DNA of 64,000 bases. Origin: Paragonimus westermani. Its lineage: Eukaryota > Platyhelminthes > Trematoda > Plagiorchiida > Troglotrematidae. Below, in pieces: positions 46,676-57,735 of the stretch (position 1 is the first letter of the stretch; each line of letters starts with the position of its first letter). The notes below the pieces were generated by a model that had not been told where the DNA came from, ran no database searches, and worked only from the letters and a program-made list of their open reading frames with translations. Location: positions 147,552 through 211,551 of the forward strand of contig QNGE01000269.1 in NCBI GenBank assembly GCA_008508345.1, given 5' to 3'. A program made the position numbers and the translations under genes.

Positions 46676-47831
46676 ACTCATGTTCCCTCGTCGTGACAAC
46701 ATCAGAACTCAACCTACTTGGCCTCGACTGGTTTGATCGACTGGGTTTGGCGGACACTCCCATCAACACAATCTGTAATCACGTGAGTCACGCTTTGTCC
46801 GATCAACAGTCTTGCAATATTGTAAAACAATTTGAATCGCTTTTCAAACTCGACCTTGGGCACTGTACAGCAGCCAAAAACCTCCCTCCCTTGGCAGCGG
46901 TACCCTGGCCGCAACCGGACAAACCCTGGTCTCGGCCACACATTGATTACGCCGGTCCCATCAACGGAGTACATTATCTGGTTCTCGTGGATGCCTACTC
47001 CAAACGGCCGGAGATCACCGCTGTATCTCCTCCGACCACATCGAAGACATTGCAAGTGTTGGAGAGGATATTTTGCCAACATGGACTCCCAGAGACCATC
47101 GTATCAGACAATGGTACACAGTTCACGTCACGTGAGTTCCAGAATTTCTGCACGCTCAATGCCATTTGTCACATACGTTCTCCACCCTACCATCCCCAGT
47201 CCAACGGTCAGGCTGAACGCGTCGTAGATACTTTCAGGCGAGCGCTTCTCAAGTCACGGGGAGAGGGAACATCGGAAGAGATCCTACGAAATTTATTGGT
47301 TGTCTGCAGAACCACTCCCAACTGCGCCACACCAAATCAGCCGTCTCCCGCAGAAGCACTCATGGGCCGAAAACTTCCGACAATGCACCACGCCATGCTG
47401 CCGAGAACCACGGCTTATCAAAAGACGCCACTGGCGAAGCATGGGTCTTTATTCGAAGTGGGGTCAGCCGTGTACGCCAGAGATTACCGCGCGAATGATG
47501 AAACATGGAAACCTGACCGCATCATGAGCAAAAAGGGCAGCGTCAGGTTTGATGTTGCTGTTGGGAACGAGACTTGGTCGCGACAAAAAAAAAACAATTA
47601 CGATCGAGGAGTACCTGTGAAGAATGCAGCAATGAAAGAGAGATCCCGCTCGATATACTTTTGGATACGTTTAACGTTCCAGTCAAAGCACCGATTTCGG
47701 AGAGCGCAGCCCATGCAGCGACTCAACAGCAGAACATTATCGACAGTTCCCCCACACCCAGACGGCGGTCCGGGCGCATGAGAAAACCCACCGTGCGCTT
47801 CCAATTGAATCCCAGGAACCCCCGATGCTAA
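46676..47831 (+). pseudogene. Gypsy-type pol remnant: integrase, RT deleted
   Basis: One plus-strand frame begins within the protease-to-RT linker (ELNLLGLDWFDRLGL, then NTICNHV and FESLFKLDLGHC). It passes without a break into the end of the integrase zinc finger (CTAAKNLPP) and the catalytic core: HIDYAGP (first Asp), VSDNGTQFTS (second Asp) and NGQAERV (Glu), with 35 residues between second Asp and Glu as in this family. The chromatin-side C-terminal part (FEVGSAVYARDYRA) follows. RT, RNase H and the first part of integrase are missing, as are gag and the 5' end. At a run of ten A (47585-47594) the true frame changes and ends at 47829-47831 with SPTPRRRSGRMRKPTVRF. Confidence 0.85.
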
Positions 47832-47834
47832 TAC

Positions 47835-47848
47835 TCTAAAAAGGGGAG
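47835..47848 (+). other. Polypurine tract of the Gypsy element
   Basis: A purine run (AAAAAGGGGAGG) lies just after the pol stop and just before a TGTTGGG LTR-like start, the expected place for the plus-strand primer. Confidence 0.65.
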
Positions 47849-48293
47849 GTGTTGGGAATGTTACATACCCCCAAGAACTGTCCACTTAACCAGTAATGAG
47901 CATTTATCACTTTTGTAAATTCGAATTCCTCTAGTGCACCATCATTTTTTATTTCTGGCGCCGATTTACATCCTGGACACTAATTCGCCTGTTATTTACC
48001 CGGTCGCTTGACGAGCTATACAAACGCAATAGCTGCATTTTGTAATTTGACTTCGGACTGAGACAGTAAACACTCTTCTTCTGGAGACCAGTGTTTTTAC
48101 TTCGTAGTCTGCTTGGGGATCGGCTCTTCGAAGTAAAACAGTGCGTACAATATCACTGCGTCGTAGGAATCGTTCCAGCTCAATTGTGTTCGCTCGGTCT
48201 CTCCGTGATATAACATATTCGTAGAGATCGTTTTAGCTCGATTGCATCCGCACGGTCGTTTCGTGTTTTAACAATTTTATATCACTGGTTACA
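47849..48293 (+). mobile_element. Probable 3' LTR of the Gypsy element
   Basis: It starts TGTTGGGAATGTTACATA directly after the polypurine tract. The end is uncertain; a terminal CA occurs at GGTTACA near 48293. No second copy was seen, so the 5' LTR lies elsewhere or is lost. Two imperfect 58-bp tandem units lie inside. Confidence 0.55.
48162..48277. repeat. Imperfect 58-bp tandem repeat inside the LTR
   Basis: The units 48162-48219 and 48220-48277 share CGTAG, ATCGTT, AGCTC, ATTG, CGGTC and CGTG in register. Duplicated LTR segments of this kind can be promoter repeats. Confidence 0.6.
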
Positions 48294-49749
48294 ACGACTG
48301 AAGTATATTCTTGTGGTTTGTCCGAATCCCCTTCTGCGGCGTCATTCACTGATGCTGCAGCATCAAAAAGTTGAGTTGAATAATAGGCAGCACCCTTTGG
48401 TGTTATGTCCAATTTAGAACATTGAAGTAGTGTATCACGACAGTGTCATTTGACACAAAAGCTAACGGTGTACTTCAGGGATCCATTCAGAGTCCGTCAC
48501 TGTTCCTATCGCTTGTAAATGAATTATCATAGTATTACTGGAACAGAAAAGCATCCAAACGATTTTGGCAGCGTGCATCAATTGACAACAGTGTGTTGTC
48601 TTCCATTTGAATCCTCTAAGTGTAAAATTATACAGACTGGTTACTCGTCGTACGCTCGTTATATTTTAGATGGTGAAAAGCTGGCACCAACTGTCAACAA
48701 CAGATCTCAGTCTGTCTCCTAACTACGCCCTGATAACGAAGAAGGCTACGATAGCCCTCGCGATGCTGACCCGTTCGATATTCACTTCAGATCAGTATGC
48801 AAGCTTGATGATAGTTCCCTACGGAAGGCATTTATCTGTGTGGGAGGGTAAAGTGTGGACCAGTAAGATGTGTTTTATCGTTTCGTTTACATTCTTGTTT
48901 AGAAAGATTAATTAAAGTGGGTCACTTAACCGTGTACTACCGACACGTCAAAAACAGACTTATGTTGACTTAACGGAAGTTACACCAGCTGTCATAAGGT
49001 CTAAGGCAGACTATTGAATTTACTATCAATTTTGATCTGTGAGGTTACACTCTGAAATTGTAACACTAAATGTGTAAACTAAACCGTAAAGCAACACTGA
49101 TTTAGTGTTAGTGTATGTCTAATCTGATCTGGATTTGCCTTGACAGTGCCATCATCAGACACTTGATGCATACATTGACGACAATAGTCCGATTGCAAGA
49201 CCATTAGGGCTAATTTGGAATGATATAAGACTTCCATGTCGCTGCTAACAAGTTTGTTTCATCCCCGAATGTCCTAATCACGCCTTTGTTTCCATACCCT
49301 AATTAATGTAATCATAATTTTCATCCATTATCCCATGACCTCCGTAATTCCCAAAACGATTTTCTTTGAGTGTTAATTTTCATCTTGTATACACTTCACT
49401 TACTTTATACCATTTCATTACCAGCCAACATCGAGTCTTGTAAGCTTCCCCGGACATATGACCTTCCAATGAGCCCAATGGTCAGCGGATGAATTTAGAC
49501 ACAAATTGATACGTACCTTTGCGATACTAAACAAAATCATCAAGCAGCGTGGCCATGCAGGATAGACTGAAGTGGTATACGATCTTTGTTGCCAGTGTCT
49601 GCAAATTCAATTGCGTTTGGTTCATGCTACAGTGCTAACCTTCGAAGAATGCCTTCCACTTCTATATTCAGAAAGCAAAAGCCGGCTGCCATGATGTGTT
49701 CAATAGCTCTCGAGCTAAATGTCTACCTCCGATTTACATACAATTACCA
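48294..49749. other. No recognised feature
   Basis: No recognised gene or repeat, except that the last part (49586-49749) may belong to the PLE that follows. Confidence 0.35.
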
Positions 49750-50213
49750 CTTTGTTGAAAACCCGTCTCACAGCGGTTGGGGGGTACACTTTTTAAGCAG
49801 CTGTTCTTCACCACCCGAATCCCAACACCACTAGCGAAAACACCGCTACTGCTTAACGCCAAATCTTATATCATTCATAAATTATCGAATAAGTGCCGGA
49901 CCACTTATATAGGCAGAACGGTGCGGAAGTTACGTAATCGGGTCAACGAACGCTTTACAGTTTGAGCACGCAAAACGGTCATGGCCACGACAATGTTGGA
50001 TTCTAGTCAGAGTGTGAAAATTCACAAGGAACCGGTGTCACCCATCGCTGTACACCTGTTGACACGTCAACCCAAAGTGAGCCTGGCTAAGAGCTTTGGG
50101 ATATGTTACACAACAAAAAATCGAGTGCTTCTCCGGTTCACGGAGGCAGTTGCAGTTAGCAAGTGGAAACCACCCTTCTCCTTATCAGTACCAGATTTCT
50201 CTGGTGACTGATG
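49750..50213 (+). pseudogene. Penelope-like GIY-YIG endonuclease fragment
   Basis: One plus-strand frame from 49777 to 50211 is broken by one TGA at 49963-49965. It encodes FKQLFFTTRIPTPLAKTPLL, then the GIY-YIG core (YIIHKLSNKCRTTYIGRTVR then KLRNRVNER), then after the stop the C-terminal block SPIAVHLLTRQPKVSLAKSF to LLRFTEAVAVSKWKP. The zinc-knuckle-like CSC seen in other copies reads NKC here. The RT is missing. Confidence 0.8.
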
Positions 50214-50616
50214 TGCATTGATTTGTGTGTACATGTTTTTGTGGTTGTTACATTTGTTGTTTAGCCTCACAATGCCCATTGGTCTTTGCTATATAAACCC
50301 ACAGATTACAGTGTGTATCTGGTGAAGTGTAGCGAAATGTGCTCGAGAGATACATTATGCAAAAAACTGCTTCTGAGTTTTCTATCCGAGTATTCTAATT
50401 TCACCTCATCATTTTGTGTCTCATCTTTCTATGCTCCCTGTCATTTCTGAAATAATTACATATTCATGTTCTTCGTTTATTCGCTTCTCTGTTGATGCTG
50501 TCTGATACAAAGCCAATTGTGCGTAAACATTTTAATTGTCCTCCGACCTGTAAATTCTTAGAGATACAAACGAATAAAAGTTTACTGATGAGTAGTCGGG
50601 GGTTTGACTTATTTTT
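50214..50616. other. No recognised feature
   Basis: No recognised gene or repeat. Confidence 0.35.
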
Positions 50617-50659
50617 AATTTGACCATCACTCACATTTGATCGGAGCCTCCGCATTCAG

Positions 50660-50820
50660 ATAGACTTTCCAGCCAGCCTCTTTCGAAAAGAAGCACTAGA
50701 CTCGAGTTTCGCTCTCATTAGAGCTCGTCAGTAGTGATTATCCTTGCCACGGCCGGGAGTTGAACTCCGGCCATTCCGATCATGAGGCAACCGTGTTGAC
50801 CACTGCGCCATTGACCTCAC
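50660..50820 (-). mobile_element. SINE family B, cut by the gap
   Basis: The best-preserved head of the family. Minus-strand reading gives TGGCGCAGTGGTCAACACGG (A box) and GGAGTTCAACTCCCGGCC (B box), then the TCTCATTAGAGC-type body. The tRNA-like end runs into the gap. Confidence 0.75.
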
Positions 50821-50882
50821 NNNNNNNNNNNNNNNNNNNNNNNNNNNNNNNNNNNNNNNNNNNNNNNNNNNNNNNNNNNNNN
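50821..50882. other. Assembly gap (62 N)
   Basis: A run of 62 undetermined bases. Confidence 0.99.
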
Positions 50883-50919
50883 GCGGAGGCTCCGATCAAA
50901 TGTGAGTGATGGTCAAATT

Positions 50920-52168
50920 GGGAATGAAGGTTTAACCACAAGTAGCGGAAGCGCCTTACCAAACCAACATTACTTCATTGGATCTACCTTCATGGAAGAC
51001 AGAGGAAATTGATACACTAATTTTTTTGCAAACCAGGTACAAATATCTGTGATGTGAACGAAGGTTGTTGTATCATTACTCCCTCTAGGAGGAACGGTAT
51101 ATTTTGCCATTCGCATTATTGAGAGGGATCGATAGGTTGTTTTACATCCCATACATGCCCTCTTAGATATCGACTGAACGCATCCAGATTGAGTATCTGT
51201 TTTTCGTCCGTGTCGATGTTCAATCCTTTCAATATGTGTATCAGTGAATAGCTGTGTGTGACTGAGGTCTCCAGACATAACGATGGGCACGTCCATGAAA
51301 TTAAATTGTGTTCGGTTTGTCGTGAATATTTTCACCTTACTAAATTGCTATTCTCCAATAGTTTTAGTACAGTTACGATTTCACAAAAATGAACCCACCG
51401 GAACAACACACAGGTAGCTAATGTTGGTTTTGAGCACCTCTCAGTTGGTAGACAACCAGTAACAATATTGGGTACGCAAATGTCGGCTCTGCTACACTCC
51501 TCGTACAGTTGTAAGAGCAGGCATAATCTTTTTCAGAATAAAAGACAGTGGCAGTTGAAAAATGTGTACAATTTTAAACCTGGGTTTTTCTTCAACGGTC
51601 TTGGAAAAATTCAACTTGGTGTAATAAATCAAACTTATTCCGTTTCATAATTGTGTGAACACTTCGATTCAGAGTAGATTATGAGGACAGCATTTGGATT
51701 CTAGCTCCCATTTTTGATGTATTGTCTTTCGGTCATTTTACACAAACACTCTTCCATGAAGACCACCTTCTAAGCACCATTCAGTTATTAATCTTATGGT
51801 TTGAATTTGCCGATATAATCTTTTGTATCGTTACACACACCAAAAAGGATATGGTTCATAGCGTTTTACAAGGTAGGTATTCTCTTCATTTCACTTTCAT
51901 GCTATTCGGTTTTCTAGATATTGTAAATTTTGTCGGGCGATATAATCTGACAATACCAAGTCTTTACTGTGTATGACACAAATCGGTGATGTGACAGAGA
52001 AGATTTCACCTAACCCAGACTCCAGGGAGAATAAGACAGAAGATTTCGGATGACACGCCGGGTGTAAGTGACAGTACATGACGGTTAAACCTTAGTTGTT
52101 CGAGAGCAACCGTTCACAGAATCTTCAATACCATGTCATTTCTGGCTAGGTGCCTATTTTAGGAACAT
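50920..52168. other. No recognised feature
   Basis: Short frames only, no recognised domain. Confidence 0.35.
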
Positions 52169-53459
52169 TCATGGTTGATTACATAGTGTATTGAAGAGGT
52201 ATGTCCCATAAACAGAAGATCGGAGGAGGGTGACCCTTATTTTAATGAACCTATTAATTAACCACACTAATGACACCAGTTGAGACAGGATCCAACTTTG
52301 CACAACCGAAGCCTGTCTACAAGTGGTCATTGATGATCCGAGATGTCTTTCGGTTTCAATGGTGTGTGTATTGGTTTTCCTGTAAAGGAAGCAACGTGTA
52401 CGATCTCCTGTGCGCGTACTTCCACATCGTTCGCATCATCCTTGAGCTCAATGCTCGTTACAAGTTAAACGGCACAGCAGTTGTCTAACGGCTATCATGA
52501 CAGATACGTGGCTTACACGTCAGTAGAGTAATTCAGTGGTTCGATTTGCTCACATTTTATAACTGAGCCTCCTTCAGGAGATTTTGTGTTCGTTGGATAA
52601 ACACGTGCAAAGGAACGATCACACATATTCACTGGGACTGTAAGTGAAAGCTTGGATTGAATTGTCACAACCGCGTGTGCACTCATCGGTGAACAGTACG
52701 CACATGTGAAGCATGGGCTTACTCCATAACAATCGGGATCACAGTCCGTTTTAGAGCGCCATAATGTGACGAAGCAGTAATCAGAACGAAAACGTGAAAA
52801 GTAACTTAACACAGGATTAATTAGAGGTGACTTTCGAAGTGTCTTCACACAAACAGCTGGGGGCAGATTCATATACAGCACATAACCTGTTCAAAAGTTA
52901 AACCGAAACCAGATTTCTCGCATATGTAGCTGCAACATATACACAGCAGGAAGCTCAGGTTATTTTTCAACCGCTTAGAAAATCAAAACAAAGTAAAGCT
53001 TTCAACCTGTTCAGTCCCATGATAATAAGGTCACCTCAACTGAAAATGGTATTCAGCGGTATCCAGTTTTCGATCTATTGGGCTTCCTTAATCGTACGCA
53101 GGCGTACAACCAGCCGGCCTCATACCGAATAATGTCTAAACATCGTTCACCCATAAATCTTCAGTGGTTTCATCCGAGGGGCGCTCACTTTGTATGTTCC
53201 GGAGAAACACATTTTTGCCCCTTCTACTGAGTCTTTCCGGGAAATTGCGCTTTACAGCTGAATGGGTTTGGAAGAAGCGGTATGTTGAGACTCGAATAAG
53301 TGGTTGACGTATCTCAAGAAGGGTGGGCTGAATTAAACAATGAATGCACCTATTTCCCATAGCTCTTGATGGACGTCTAGCAAACAAAGTTGGACTGCAG
53401 TTCCACAACTTCGCATGCACCCCTTGGCAGTCAGCAGATGAACAGAATGCAGATTGGTT
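52169..53459 (-). CDS. Cysteine-rich host gene, three 3' exons
   Basis: Minus strand: exon 53459-53189 (acceptor CTCCGTTTTTTTTAG, donor AAA|GTGAGC, 90 codons plus one base), exon 52886-52517 (acceptor TTAACTTTTGAACAG, donor GT|GTAAGC) and exon 52379-52169 (acceptor GTTGCTTCCTTTACAG, TGA stop). Intron phases match at both joins (1 and 2), giving about 283 residues. The first two exons are Cys-rich (CSSADCQGVHAKLWNC; CDPDCYGVSPCFTCAYC), suggesting an extracellular or disulfide-bonded protein. The last exon has a hydrophobic run (ILSQLVSLVWLINRFI) that could be a membrane anchor. No family is recognised. The 5' exons are not found. The last exon is the least certain. Confidence 0.5.
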
Positions 53460-54500
53460 CTAAAAAAAACGGAGGCTACATTCCGTCCTAGAGCTCCACA
53501 AACCACTTTGTATTGAGGTGTCTGTATGAGGGAAAGTACCCTTCAGTGCAGCGGGTTAGATAGATTTTCAACTAACGACAGATAACTTGTTTTGTTCCAT
53601 GCGCAGTTTATAATATCATAGGCATGCAAAAAATAACCTTCTATAGGTATAAAAAAAAGCGAGTCAAGTTCAACTTTGGTGACCGTGTTATCAACAGAAG
53701 GGGTGTAATGCTGCATTGCTTCCCATGCTTCTGTCAGCATGACAGTTCAGTCTGGAGCTGAAAAACGATCCGTTATTTGAGATAAGATAGGTGTTTCAAT
53801 GCCAAACCCGAGGATATGACAGAGACGCGTCTGATAGGCATTTGTGTGCGGACAGCATGTCCACCAGACAGTTGACACAAGAAAGTACCGTTACAAGTTT
53901 ATCAATAGAGATAGAGCATCAAACTTTCCGAACCTTACGTCAACAACAGTTAGATGATGGATGTCACTTTCTGATTATTTCGAAGAAAAAGAACAGAACT
54001 GAGGGCGACTCCTTAAGGAGAGAAATGACCCGCATGGTAGATGGCCAGAAAAACCCACAAAATACTGCCCGAAAGGTAAATCCATTTTAACCTCGAACTA
54101 GGAAGACGCAGTTAATTTAATTTTACTCTGGTATGTCATAAACCAGGCGTGATGTGCTAAAAGCATACCCAGCAGACGTCCACATATCAACATTGGGAAG
54201 TCACAATCAATCTGCTAGAAATACATGGGCAGTTTACTATTTCAACTGCTCACTCCACATGATAATCGCCTATAACTGCACCGCAAAATTGGTGCTATTT
54301 ATTGAACGTGAGTGACCCTGATAACAGAGTTAATGAAAAAGAGGGAGAGACTGGTGAAAGTGTGAGGGTCGTGTGAACTGTGTTGGGGACAGTGAGCGTC
54401 ACCTTAGCGTTACAGATTAGTAGGGGTGACAGAGGTAGGTTGGGTGTATTGAAGCACAGGCCCTGCACCCCAGAAGCACGGACCTGGCCACAAAATCCGG
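53460..54500. other. No clear gene; possible upstream exon
   Basis: A minus-strand frame at 53543-53740 (for example VENLSNPLH) may belong to the Cys-rich gene, but no donor in the required phase was found. Otherwise nothing seen. Confidence 0.3.
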
Positions 54501-55178
54501 AATCCGAACCAAAGAGCTTACCCTAATCGGTATTCATGGCTCGCGAGCGTGGGCACGTCTGATTAGTTGAATTCTATCCTCACCGAACTCTAACCCAAAC
54601 GGTTCGCACAACGAACAGGTTTGGCAATCGAGGCCGGTGAGTGAACGGGCACAACATATCGCGGTGTGAGAGGCGTACGCGCAATTCCAATCAAGTCGCT
54701 CGACCCCATTGTCTGAGTGTTTTGAACAGCACGGATCACCCGCGCTAAAACCACGCTGGCCACACGCCCTTCGGCGCTTGAAAGGCAACGCTGGTCTGGG
54801 AACGAGCACGCATCAGTGAGGGCAAATGGACGAGGTTGAAATCCGAACCAAAGAGCTTACCCTAATCGGTATTCATGGCTCGCGAGCGTGGGCACGTCTG
54901 ATTAGTTGAATTCTATCCTCACCGAACTCTAACCCAAACGGTTCGCACAACGAACAGGTTTGGCAATTGAGGCCGGTGAGTGAACGGGCACAACATATCG
55001 CGGTGTGAGAGGCGTACGCGCAATTCCAATCAAGTCGCTCGACCCCATTGTCTGAGTGTTTTGAACAGCACGGATCACCCGCGCTAAAACCACGCTGGCC
55101 ACACGCCCTTCGGCGCTTGAAAGGCAACGCTGGTCTGGGAACGAGCACGCATCAGTGAGGGCAAATGGACGAGGTTGA
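54501..55178. repeat. Tandem duplication, 339-bp unit, two copies
   Basis: 54501-54839 and 54840-55178 are head-to-tail copies. The only difference found is C at 54629 against T at 54968. The unit shares blocks with the 306-bp unit at 57035 (CAAGTCGCTCGACCCCAT and GTGTTTTG; GCATCAGTGAG and GGGCAAATGGAC), so both belong to one diverged family. The identical 91-residue minus-strand frames in both copies are a by-product. Confidence 0.93.
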
Positions 55179-55191
55179 AATGACTATTTCG

Positions 55192-55298
55192 GCGGATTTC
55201 GATTACAACACTTCTGAGGAAGGCTACCCGACGTGGTTGAAACGCATAGTAACGCAACTCACTCCGAACGTCGTGTTATGCTCAATCTGTTTATCAGT
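55192..55298. repeat. Second copy of the hammerhead-like element
   Basis: GGATTTCGATTACAACACTT then CTGAGGAAGG, CGTGGTTGAAACGC and CAATCTGTTTATCAG follow 5086-5188. The left arm of the palindrome is missing and the central stem is weakened. It begins 14 bases after the tandem duplication. Confidence 0.65.
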
Positions 55299-55434
55299 AA
55301 AATGACGATATTTTCCTAACAGATTGTACTATCACAATGATTCTTTCACCAAACGCTGAAAAGTGAACATCTTCATTCATGAACGGAATAGATTCACAAA
55401 TTACTGAAAGATCGATCGGAAAGTAGTAATCTTC

Positions 55435-56510
55435 TGAGACACGTCATGCTATGTTTTTAGGTTTGTCACGTCGTTTGTGGACTCTGACGTGGCGTATTGT
55501 AGCCATGCTGTTGAACGGATAAGCGTCACCTGACCTTCGCCAATTCTGTTTCCCTGTTCTGAACCGTGTCGTTCCACATCCTGATAACGTCTTATTTGAC
55601 CATTTTATCCGTGCCGTGATGAGGGCAACGTGTTGTTATCGTTACCGGTGTGAACAGCTCGTTCAAAAATGCTGTCCATAGTGAAGTGCTTTGTCCTTTA
55701 GACCTGTCAGTCCTGATGTGACTAATTCTTTCTCTGTCTGTCTGTCTGTCTATCTGACTGACTTCTCATTTTCGAGTTTTGTTCCATCACACTTTTCTCG
55801 GCTCAGCTTGCTGGACAGCAGCCGCGTCCAAATTGATCTGGACGAGTTTGTTAGGTTGCGACCAGATCGCACTTTTGGAATGTAACTAAAGGGTTGGCAT
55901 GCCGGCAATCGGGCAAATCAACAGCGCAGTGAACCGGCTTGTGTTTATGCAGCCCATGAGAAAAAACGTGGAGGAAATTGTAGAACTTTTCTTATTTTTG
56001 ATAACTAATGACATACCACTCTTGCACATCATTGTTTTTGCCTCACTTTTGCATGTTGTTCAAATTGATCGATTGTATGGTTCGCCGGTACAGTGCATAA
56101 ATGGCCTTAGTATCGGTAGCTGTTTACCTAAAACGGCACATTGTCCTCTTGGTCGCGGTCCGCGAGTGTGGTCTTGTTCCGGCACGATATGTTGTCCAGA
56201 TTAATTTGAGCATGACAGCTTTCGAGAAAATGCAGGTTTTCCGAAGACAAGGCGCTTCAATGTGACAGCGTTTTTGAACAAGCCGTTCACGCCGGTAACG
56301 ATAGCGCAACACGTTGCCTTCGTCAATGCACGGATAAAATGGTCAAATAAGACATGTTAACAGGATGTGGAACGACACGGTTCAGAACAGGGAAACAGAA
56401 TTGGCGAAGGTCAGGTGACGCTTATCCGTTCAACAGCATGGCTACAAAACGTCACGTCAGAGTCCACAAACGACGTGATAAACCTAAAAATACTGCCTGA
56501 CGTGCCTCAT
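55435..56510. mobile_element. 1.08-kb element with 260-bp terminal inverted repeats
   Basis: 55435-55695 and 56246-56510 are inverted copies with high identity (long exact runs around 55501-55580, for example the stretch with AACGGATAAGCGTCACCTGA). The ends read TGAGACACGTCA on the left and, reversed, TGAGGCACGTCA on the right. The 550-bp middle has no transposase, only a TCTG simple repeat (about 55735-55757). It is most likely a non-autonomous DNA transposon of the long-TIR or fold-back type. No clear target-site duplication was seen. Confidence 0.85.
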
Positions 56511-57034
56511 ATTCTAGAAGCTTGCCAGTTTTTTTTTACCATCCTGGTAGTCTGCACATCCGTGACATTCAGGTGAGCTTTTTATTGCCCGTCTTTTGGT
56601 TAGAAAGTTATCAAGACAGCGTACGCCGTTTGGGGAACGTATTTCACTTGGTCCATTCGCTCATGGTTGTATACTGACTCCCGGCGGGCCGGCCACAGAG
56701 GTCGTGATTTCAGCGGTGTGTTCACCGTCCCGACTCGGCTGAGAGGACCGTTTTTGGCAAGCTCTTTGTTGCTGCATCCGCGTTCACATTCGATTGATAC
56801 ACGCCATTCGATACCGCTCGAATGCTCATGCTGCGTTCATCACTTTTTCCGAAAATGAACAACCTCGTTTCCTATAGTAGCCGCGACGTTAACCCTACCA
56901 CAGTTACCGATCCCTCTGCGATCAGGTCTTCGGTTACGAAATCCGCAGTCCAAGCAGGCCTTGGAGACTCCAGCCCAAAGGGCATACTCGAACCGGGCCG
57001 GGTAAGTTAGCAGCGCCACGACACCACTGAAGCG
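56511..57034. other. No gene seen
   Basis: Between the inverted-repeat element and the second tandem duplication. No recognised domain. It is GC-richer near 56670-57030. Confidence 0.35.
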
Positions 57035-57646
57035 CATGCTCGTGCTCGCTGACGCGGGAGTGTGGCCCACTTCAGGCCAAATCGCTCGACTCCATATCCC
57101 AGCGTTTTGGCCACCACAGTCCGCCTCTGGCTGTTGTCATGCTTCTCCGTGCTTGATACTCAACACAATGCTAAGAACCAGCGTGCATCATCAACGAGTG
57201 CAAATGGACAAAGCGAAACTACGACGACCCTAACGGCTTATGTTGACACGAGAATTTTTTTCGCTAGCACGTTGACAGCAAAAACCCGAACTCGCGACCG
57301 GAACATATTTGCATATTAGTGGGAGTTTGACTGTAAACTACATGCTCGTGCTCGCTGACGCGGGAGTGTGGCCCACTTCAGGCCAAATCGCTCGACTCCA
57401 TATCCCAGCGTTTTGGCCACCACAGTCCGCCTCTGGCTGTTGTCATGCTTCTCCGTGCTTGATACTCAACACAATGCTAAGAACCAGCGTGCATCATCAA
57501 CGAGTGCAAATGGACAAAGCGAAACTACGACGACCCTAACGGCTTATGTTGACACGAGAATTTTTTTCGCTAGCACGTTGACAGCAAAAACCCGAACTCG
57601 CGACCGGAACATATTTGCATATTAGTGGGAGTTTGACTGTAAACTA
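57035..57646. repeat. Tandem duplication, 306-bp unit, two copies
   Basis: 57035-57340 and 57341-57646 are head-to-tail copies in which I found no difference. The unit is a diverged relative of the 339-bp unit at 54501. Each begins CATGCTCGTGCTCGCTGACG. Confidence 0.95.
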
Positions 57647-57665
57647 GCAATTTTCCCATAGGAAC

Positions 57666-57735
57666 TGAGGCACGTCACATATTCCCAGCCTCACTACACC
57701 ATTTGTGGACCGTGATGTGGCGTTGTCACCGAAGC
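57666..57735. repeat. Third copy of the long-TIR outer end
   Basis: TGAGGCACGTCA, then CCATTTGTGGACCGTGATGT and GGCGTTGT, follows the outer 70 bases of the TIR element at 55435. It starts 19 bases after the second tandem duplication. Confidence 0.6.

Larger units (their letters stand above)
50617..50919. repeat. Perfect 37-bp inverted repeat around a SINE and a gap
   Basis: 50617-50653 and 50883-50919 are exact inverted copies. They enclose a minus-strand SINE family B copy and the assembly gap. This may be a fold-back element or an assembly artefact. Confidence 0.85.

Noticed and set aside
54534..55148. Two almost identical 91-residue minus-strand frames
   Set aside because: They are by-products of the 339-bp tandem duplication. 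No domain, start context or splice sites support a gene.
57036..57625. Repeated 65 to 85-residue plus-strand frames
   Set aside because: By-products of the 306-bp tandem duplication.
54501..57646. Direct repeats considered as a CRISPR array
   Set aside because: Units are over 300 bp, there are no short repeats with spacers, and the DNA is eukaryotic.
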